Origin: RGDT01 sp964630925
Lineage (GTDB): Bacteria > Planctomycetota > Planctomycetia > Gemmatales > Gemmataceae
Length of the DNA stretch: 10,749 bases
Direction: 5' to 3'
NCBI GenBank assembly: GCA_964630925.1
Contig: CAZVZK010000244.1
Coordinates: forward strand, 1-10,749
Shown here in pieces: positions 5,887 through 10,749 of this stretch. The position numbers were made by a program, and so were the translations under genes. Under the pieces are notes generated by a model, which saw only the letters and a program-made list of their open reading frames with translations, searched no databases and had not been told where the DNA came from. The first letter of the stretch is position 1. Every line of letters begins with the position of its first letter.

Positions 5887-8800
5887 TTGCCTCCCGTGTT
5901 CACCATGCCGGCACGCATCGAGCCGACGCACGGCAGCAGCGCGAAACGGCGTGCCCTCACGCCCCCGCCCCCCAGCGCCGAGGACATCCTCGCCGACCCA
6001 GGCCCGCCCACCGACGACACCCCCACCATCATCTCGCGCCACGCCCCCGCCCAAAGCCACGACGACCCCCGCACCGTCCGCGGACGCCGCCTCGCCCACT
6101 TCGAGCTGATCGAGCCCATCGGGGTCGGCGGCATGGCCGCCGTCCTCCGCGCCCGCGACACCCAGCTCGACCGCGCCGTCGCCCTCAAGGTGCTCCCGCC
6201 CGAGATGGCCCTCGACCCCGAGAACGTCAAGCGCTTCCACCAGGAGGCCCGCAGCGCCGCCAAGCTCGACCACGAGAACATCGCCCGCGTCTTCTTCTGC
6301 GGCGAGGACCAGCGCCTCCACTTCATCGCCTTCGAGTTCGTCGAGGGCGAGAACCTCCGCGCCGTCCTCGAACGCCGCGGACGCCTCCCCGTCGCCGAGG
6401 CGCTCCACTACATGATCCAGGTCGCGGCCGGCCTCGCCCACGCCGCCGAGCGCGGCGTCGTCCACCGCGACATCAAGCCGTCCAACATCATCATCACGCC
6501 GTCGGGCCGCGCCAAACTCGTGGACATGGGCCTCGCCCGTAGCCTCGTCCGCAAGGGCGAGGACGACCTGACGCAGTCAGGGGTGACCCTGGGCACGTTC
6601 GACTACATCTCGCCGGAGCAGGCGCTGGAGCCGCGCGAGGCCGACACGCGCAGCGACATCTATTCGCTGGGCTGCACCTTCTACCACGCCCTCACCGGCC
6701 GGCCCCCCGTGCCCGAGGGCACGGCCGCCAAGAAGCTGCACCACCACCAGCACGTCAAGCCGTCCGACCCGCGCGACCTGACGCCCGGCCTGCCCGTCGA
6801 GGTCGTGCAGGCGCTCGACCGCATGATGGCCAAGCGCCCCGAGGACCGCTTCCAGACGCCCGAGCATCTCATGCAGGCGCTGCTCGCCGTCGCCAAGCGC
6901 CTCGGCGTCGCCGACGTGCCCGACGGCCTGACGGTCGAGGCGGCCCTGCCCGGCCCCCCCTCCGCCAGCCCCCTGCTGTGGGCCGGCCTGGCCGCCGCCC
7001 TCGTCGTCGCCGCCGTCCTGCTGTCCGACGGCGTCGGCCCCGCGCCGCACAGGGCCCCCCGGCCGAAACACAACGGCGGCGGCACGCCCGTCCCGGGCAC
7101 CAAGGACGCCGTCGTCGGCAAGAAGGACGACGAGAAGCCGCCCGTCAAGCCGCCCGATGTCGATGCGAAGCCGGTGGTCATTATCGTGGACGCGGAGACG
7201 CGCCCCGCCGACCTGGCCAGGACGCTGGAGATGCATGCCGACGCGGCCCGCATCGAGCTGTTGCTGGACGCCACCCTCGACCTGTCGGACTACAAGGACC
7301 AGTCGGGCCTCCTCGTGCGGGCCAGGCAGCAGATCACCGTCCGCTCACGCGACCCGGCCTCCCGCCAGACGATCCGGCTCAAGTACGACGGACGCCCGCC
7401 GGGCGAGGACCGCCGCCTCGTCGCCCTCACGCTGAGCGCCCCGCGCGTCACCGTCGAGGACGTGAAGTTCGTCATCGACGCGACCCTTTCTGACATCAAG
7501 CCGCGCGCCCTGCATCTGCCGACAGGCAGCGCCACGGTCAGCCGCAGCGTCTTCGTGCAGGCCCGGCCCCCACGCGGCGTGCCGCACGCCGCCGCCTCCA
7601 TCCAGGCCGGCGGCAGGGACCTCACCATCCGCGAGTGCGCCTTCCTCGGCTACGCCGACGCCGAGCCGTACTCCGGCCCCGACGCGGCGCAGGCCGCCAT
7701 CCTCATCGACGGCCCGGCCCACGTCGTGGCCGAGCAATCCGTCTTCGGCCCGCACGCCTCCGCCTTCCGCATCGAACGCGGCGACGGCGTCAGGGTGACG
7801 CTGCGGCACAGCTCCGCCCTCCTGCCGGGCCGGCGCTCCGCGCTGTTCGACATCGCAGCCGGCGCCTCCGCCGATCTGAACGTGTCCCAATGTTTGGCGG
7901 GCCGCCTGCACGGCGACACCGGCGACGCCGTGCTGGTGCGCGACGCCACGGCGGGCCGCGTGCGCTGGACGGGGTCCGACAACGTCTGGCACGACCTCGA
8001 CGGCTACTGGGTGCAGGGCGACGACCTCCCGAAGGCCCGTTGGACCGACTTCCGCCGGCTCGCCGCCGACGAGAAGATCAAGGACGACTCGCGCCTCGCC
8101 CTGGCCTCGCCCTGGAAGACGCCGCCCGCCGCCCAGCGCACCGCCCTGGAGGCGGAGGATCTCGCCGCCGCGTTCGCCGTGGCCCTCGCCCCGCGCGTGC
8201 TGCGCTCGCAGAGGAGCGTCGTCGGGGTGCGCACGATCCTCGGCACCTCCTGGGTGCCGGCGGATCTGCCGGATCCGGGGGACGAGGCCGGCCGTCGGAC
8301 CCTGGTCGTGGAGAAGGACGCTGACGGAGAAGAGCGCAACGGCGTCTTCGGCACCCTGGAGGCGGCGGTCCGTGCGGCCCGTCTGAACGACGTGGTGGCC
8401 ATCCGCCACGACGGCGTCCTCGATTCGGTGCCACTGGCGCTGAACACCAAGGCGCTCGGCAACCTCCTGGTCCGCCCCGCCCGGCGTTGCCGGCCGGTGC
8501 TGGAGCTGGCCGTGACATCGGAGACCGACAACCCGGCCCTGTTCAAGCTCTACGACGGCCGGCTGCGTCTCGAGGGGCTGGAGATCCGCCTCAAGACCGA
8601 CGGCCCCGCCGGCCAGTCCGCGGTCACCCTCCTCGGCGACTGCGAATGCGTCCTGAGCGGCTGCGTCATCACGATGGCCCGCGCCACGGACGCCACCGGG
8701 GTGTTGTCCGTCGCCGCCCTCCCGCCCCCGCCCAAGGGGCCGCCCAGCACGATGATGATGGCGGCCCGCGACAAGGACAAGGGGCCACGCCTGGTCCTGG

Positions 8801-9417
8801 AGAATTGCCTCGTGCGCGGCGACGGGGACCTGTTGGCCGCGCGGGCGACACGCCCCGCCGCGCTGGAGCTGACGAACACGCTGGCGGCGTTGACCGGGTC
8901 GGTGTACACCGCCGATTTCGACGGCGGCGAGACGGCCCCGCAGGCGGCGCACAAGCTCGCCCTGGTGATGAAGAACGCCACCGCCTACCTGGGGGGGCCG
9001 CTGGTGCGCGTGAAGGTCATCAAGGGCGTGCGGGCGATGGTGCCCGTCGAGTGCGACGCCGCCCGGTCGCTCTTCCTGCCGGCGGCCGCCAAGCTGAACA
9101 TGATCCACCTGGAGGCCCCGGAGGGTGAGGACCGCGACATCCGCGAGCGCTTCAAGTGGACGGGGGATCAGAACGCCTACGGGAAGTTCTCGTCGCTGCT
9201 GGCCCAGCCGGCCGGCGAGGAGATGATGATGATGATGACCGCGGAACAGTGGAAGCGGGCGACGAATGACGGCGAGGGCAAGTTCCGGGTGGAGCCCGTC
9301 AAGTCGCCGGCGGAGGGGGCGACGTTCCCCAGGATGCTGCCCGAGGACTTCGCCGCCCCGCGCGAGGCGCCGGAGGCCGGCGCCCCGCACGCCAAGCTGC
9401 CCCAGCCCCGCCCGTGA
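5887..9417 (+). CDS. receptor-like Ser/Thr protein kinase with duplicated beta-helix-type extracytoplasmic modules
   Basis: An 1176-residue transmembrane Hanks-type kinase; numbering is from the TTG start. A Pro/Ser-rich lead of about 70 residues precedes the kinase domain (about 72-337). It has the glycine loop IGVGGMAAV (78-86), Lys101 in VALK, Glu120, the catalytic HRDIKPSN (193-200), a DMG in place of DFG (213-215), GTFDYISPEQ in the activation segment and SDIYSLG near 256-262; all catalytic residues are present. A single membrane helix is at 363-379, followed by a Lys/Pro linker. The outer part has two related modules, about 431-724 and 804-1124. Each starts with a short alpha/beta lead (RPADLARTLEMHADAARI and GVFGTLEAAVRAARLNDVV), continues as short beta strands typical of right-handed beta-helix (pectate-lyase-like) folds, and ends in a WTG...N motif (WTGSDNVW, WTGDQNAYG). 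The ligand is unknown. GTGA/ATG starts of the next gene make an operon likely. The start could instead be 5842 or 5905. Confidence 0.88.
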   Translation: MPPVFTMPARIEPTHGSSAKRRALTPPPPSAEDILADPGPPTDDTPTIISRHAPAQSHDDPRTVRGRRLAHFELIEPIGVGGMAAVLRARDTQLDRAVALKVLPPEMALDPENVKRFHQEARSAAKLDHENIARVFFCGEDQRLHFIAFEFVEGENLRAVLERRGRLPVAEALHYMIQVAAGLAHAAERGVVHRDIKPSNIIITPSGRAKLVDMGLARSLVRKGEDDLTQSGVTLGTFDYISPEQALEPREADTRSDIYSLGCTFYHALTGRPPVPEGTAAKKLHHHQHVKPSDPRDLTPGLPVEVVQALDRMMAKRPEDRFQTPEHLMQALLAVAKRLGVADVPDGLTVEAALPGPPSASPLLWAGLAAALVVAAVLLSDGVGPAPHRAPRPKHNGGGTPVPGTKDAVVGKKDDEKPPVKPPDVDAKPVVIIVDAETRPADLARTLEMHADAARIELLLDATLDLSDYKDQSGLLVRARQQITVRSRDPASRQTIRLKYDGRPPGEDRRLVALTLSAPRVTVEDVKFVIDATLSDIKPRALHLPTGSATVSRSVFVQARPPRGVPHAAASIQAGGRDLTIRECAFLGYADAEPYSGPDAAQAAILIDGPAHVVAEQSVFGPHASAFRIERGDGVRVTLRHSSALLPGRRSALFDIAAGASADLNVSQCLAGRLHGDTGDAVLVRDATAGRVRWTGSDNVWHDLDGYWVQGDDLPKARWTDFRRLAADEKIKDDSRLALASPWKTPPAAQRTALEAEDLAAAFAVALAPRVLRSQRSVVGVRTILGTSWVPADLPDPGDEAGRRTLVVEKDADGEERNGVFGTLEAAVRAARLNDVVAIRHDGVLDSVPLALNTKALGNLLVRPARRCRPVLELAVTSETDNPALFKLYDGRLRLEGLEIRLKTDGPAGQSAVTLLGDCECVLSGCVITMARATDATGVLSVAALPPPPKGPPSTMMMAARDKDKGPRLVLENCLVRGDGDLLAARATRPAALELTNTLAALTGSVYTADFDGGETAPQAAHKLALVMKNATAYLGGPLVRVKVIKGVRAMVPVECDAARSLFLPAAAKLNMIHLEAPEGEDRDIRERFKWTGDQNAYGKFSSLLAQPAGEEMMMMMTAEQWKRATNDGEGKFRVEPVKSPAEGATFPRMLPEDFAAPREAPEAGAPHAKLPQPRP

Positions 9418-9428
9418 CGGAGCACGCG

Positions 9429-10649
9429 ATGTTCGACGCCGAGGCCGCCCGCGCTCAGTTCCCCGCGCTGCACCGCCCCGGCCCCGGAGGACGCCCCCCC
9501 GTCTTCCTCGACGGCCCCGGCGGCACCCAGGTCCCCCACTCCGTCATCGACGCGATGGTCGGCTACCTGACGCGCCACAACGCCAACCGCGGCGGCGCCT
9601 TCGCCACCAGCCGCGAGTCCGACGCGGTCCTCGACGAGGCCCACCGCGCCGCCGCCGACCTCGTCGGCGCTGCGTCGCCCGACGAGTGCGTCTTCGGCCA
9701 GAACATGACCTCGCTGACGTTCCACGTCTCGCGCTCGCTGGCGCGGACGTGGTCCCCGGGCGACGCCGTGCTGGTGACACGCCTCGACCACGACGCCGAC
9801 GTGCGCCCGTGGGTGCTGGCGGCACGAGACGCCGGCGCCGAGGCGCGTTTCGTCGGCGTCCGGCCCGACGGCACCCTCGACGAGGACGACCTCGTCCGCA
9901 AGCTCGACGGCAGGGTCAAACTCCTGGCGCTCACCTGCGCCAACAACGCCATCGGCACCATGCCGGACGTGCCGCGCCTCGTCCGACTCGCGAAGGACGC
10001 CGGCGCCCTCGTCTACCTCGACGCGGTGCATTACGCCCCGCACGCGGTGATCGACGTCCAGGCCTGGGGATGCGACTTCCTGGCCTGCTCCGCGTACAAG
10101 TTCTTCGGCCCGCACGTCGGCCTCCTGTGGGGCCGCCGCGAGCTGCTGGAGTCGCTGGAGGCGTACAAGGTGCGGCCCGCGCCGGACACAGGCCCCGGCA
10201 AGTGGATGACCGGCACGCAGAACCACGAGGGCATCGCCGGCACCCTCGCCGCCATCGACTACCTCGCGTCCTGGGGCCAGGGCGCGACCCGGCGGGCGCG
10301 GCTGGTGTCGGCCCTCACCGCGATCCGCGAATACGAGACTTCGCTCGTGGGCGAGCTGCTCGCCGGCCTGCGGGCGACCCCCGGCGTACGTGTCTGGGGG
10401 CCGGCGACGGGCCGCGCGCCGACGGTGGCCGTCACATTCGACGGCCTCGACGCCGGCGTGGCGGCGCGGCGTCTGGCCGACGAAGGCATCTACGCGTGGT
10501 CGGGGCACTTCTACGCTCTGGAGCTGGCGGAGGCGCTGGGCGTGCTGGGCTCGGGCGGCTTCGTGCGGCTGGGGCTGGTGCATTACAACACCCGCGCCGA
10601 GGTGCGTCGGACGCTGGAGGCGGCCGCGAGGGCGGGGGGCGGCAGGTGA
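9429..10649 (+). CDS. class V aminotransferase-fold PLP enzyme, cysteine-desulfurase-like (VC1184-type) without the catalytic Cys
   Basis: A 406-residue cytoplasmic PLP-dependent enzyme. Diagnostic segments are FLDGPGGTQVP (26-36), NANRGGAFATSR (51-62), the PLP-stacking His121 in RLDHDAD, the cofactor Asp198 and His201 in VYLDAVHYAPH, and the Schiff-base Lys224 in SAYKFFGPH. This is the pattern of the cysteine-desulfurase-like subfamily typified by VC1184, which differs from IscS and SufS. The loop that holds the sulfur-carrying Cys in true desulfurases (GHHCAQP) reads SGHFYALE here, with Tyr362 in the Cys position, so persulfide chemistry of the usual type is unlikely and the reaction is unknown. 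ATG 9429 has GGAG six bases upstream. A GTG at 9414 overlapping the kinase stop (GTGA) is a possible alternative start adding five residues; either way it is coupled to the kinase gene. Confidence 0.87.
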   Translation: MFDAEAARAQFPALHRPGPGGRPPVFLDGPGGTQVPHSVIDAMVGYLTRHNANRGGAFATSRESDAVLDEAHRAAADLVGAASPDECVFGQNMTSLTFHVSRSLARTWSPGDAVLVTRLDHDADVRPWVLAARDAGAEARFVGVRPDGTLDEDDLVRKLDGRVKLLALTCANNAIGTMPDVPRLVRLAKDAGALVYLDAVHYAPHAVIDVQAWGCDFLACSAYKFFGPHVGLLWGRRELLESLEAYKVRPAPDTGPGKWMTGTQNHEGIAGTLAAIDYLASWGQGATRRARLVSALTAIREYETSLVGELLAGLRATPGVRVWGPATGRAPTVAVTFDGLDAGVAARRLADEGIYAWSGHFYALELAEALGVLGSGGFVRLGLVHYNTRAEVRRTLEAAARAGGGR

Positions 10650-10697
10650 GCCGGGCCGGGACACACCCAGATCCCGATTGTTCGGCGTGCCGGCGGC

Positions 10698-10749
10698 TCA
10701 GAGCATGTGAATCTTTCGACGTTCGTACAGGCGATTTCGCCTTCCACGG
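10698..10749 (-). CDS. possible 3' end of a minus-strand gene (partial)
   Basis: On the minus strand the last 52 bases read 16 codons and a TGA (10700-10698), giving RGRRNRLYERRKIHML. The basic, aromatic-containing peptide is protein-like and the region is less GC-rich than its neighbours. The piece is too short to identify and could be chance. If real, it is convergent with the PLP-enzyme gene, leaving a 48-bp gap (10650-10697) in which only a weak hairpin (CGGGA...TCCCG) is visible. Confidence 0.22.
   Translation of the reverse strand, partial: RGRRNRLYERRKIHML

Noticed and set aside
7345..9390. 681-codon open frame on the minus strand under the kinase gene
   Set aside because: Composition is Gly/Ala/Arg/His-rich with no recognisable motifs, while the plus strand encodes the coherent kinase sensor region. 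The long minus frame at 9177-10664 is rejected for the same reason.

Overview
This window looks like a chromosomal segment of a GC-rich planctomycete, most likely a Gemmata-like lineage (inferred). The signs are very high GC with G/C-ending codons, a large membrane-spanning Ser/Thr kinase with a repeated extracytoplasmic region, a membrane protein with duplicated anti-sigma-like N-terminal domains, Lys/Asp-rich linkers, and a secreted coiled-coil protein with a C-terminal domain of a kind I associate with planctomycetes. No rRNA, tRNA, CRISPR array or intact transposase was seen.

Layout. Bases 1-411 hold no complete gene. They carry a 107-bp palindrome (41-147) that looks like a miniature or remnant insertion element, and a start-less, coding-like stretch on the minus strand (214-411) directly behind the stop of the next gene. 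A secreted alpha/beta-hydrolase esterase (412-1224, minus) is divergent from a tight plus-strand operon: secreted coiled-coil protein (1379-1900), cytidylate kinase cmk (1902-2558) and 1-acylglycerol-3-phosphate acyltransferase plsC (2558-3199). plsC converges on a 713-residue anti-sigma/FecR-like membrane protein (3266-5407, minus). The 66-bp gap between them, including both stop codons, is a long hairpin built of 7-bp repeats.

Divergent from that gene are a probable two-helix membrane protein (5463-5711), then a receptor-like Ser/Thr kinase (5887-9417), and a class V PLP-dependent enzyme (9429-10649). A textbook -35/-10 promoter (5708-5737) overlaps the stop of the small membrane gene. It shows that the kinase starts well downstream of its longest open frame; a perfect AGGAGG seven bases before a TTG marks the likely start. 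The PLP enzyme has the cysteine-desulfurase fold motifs but lacks the catalytic cysteine. The last 52 bases may contain the 3' end of a minus-strand gene.

How the genes may work together. cmk and plsC supply pyrimidine nucleotides and membrane phospholipid precursors and are commonly neighbours. The anti-sigma/FecR-like protein, small membrane protein and receptor-like kinase could form a cell-surface signalling neighbourhood, with the PLP enzyme translationally coupled to the kinase. That functional link rests only on proximity.
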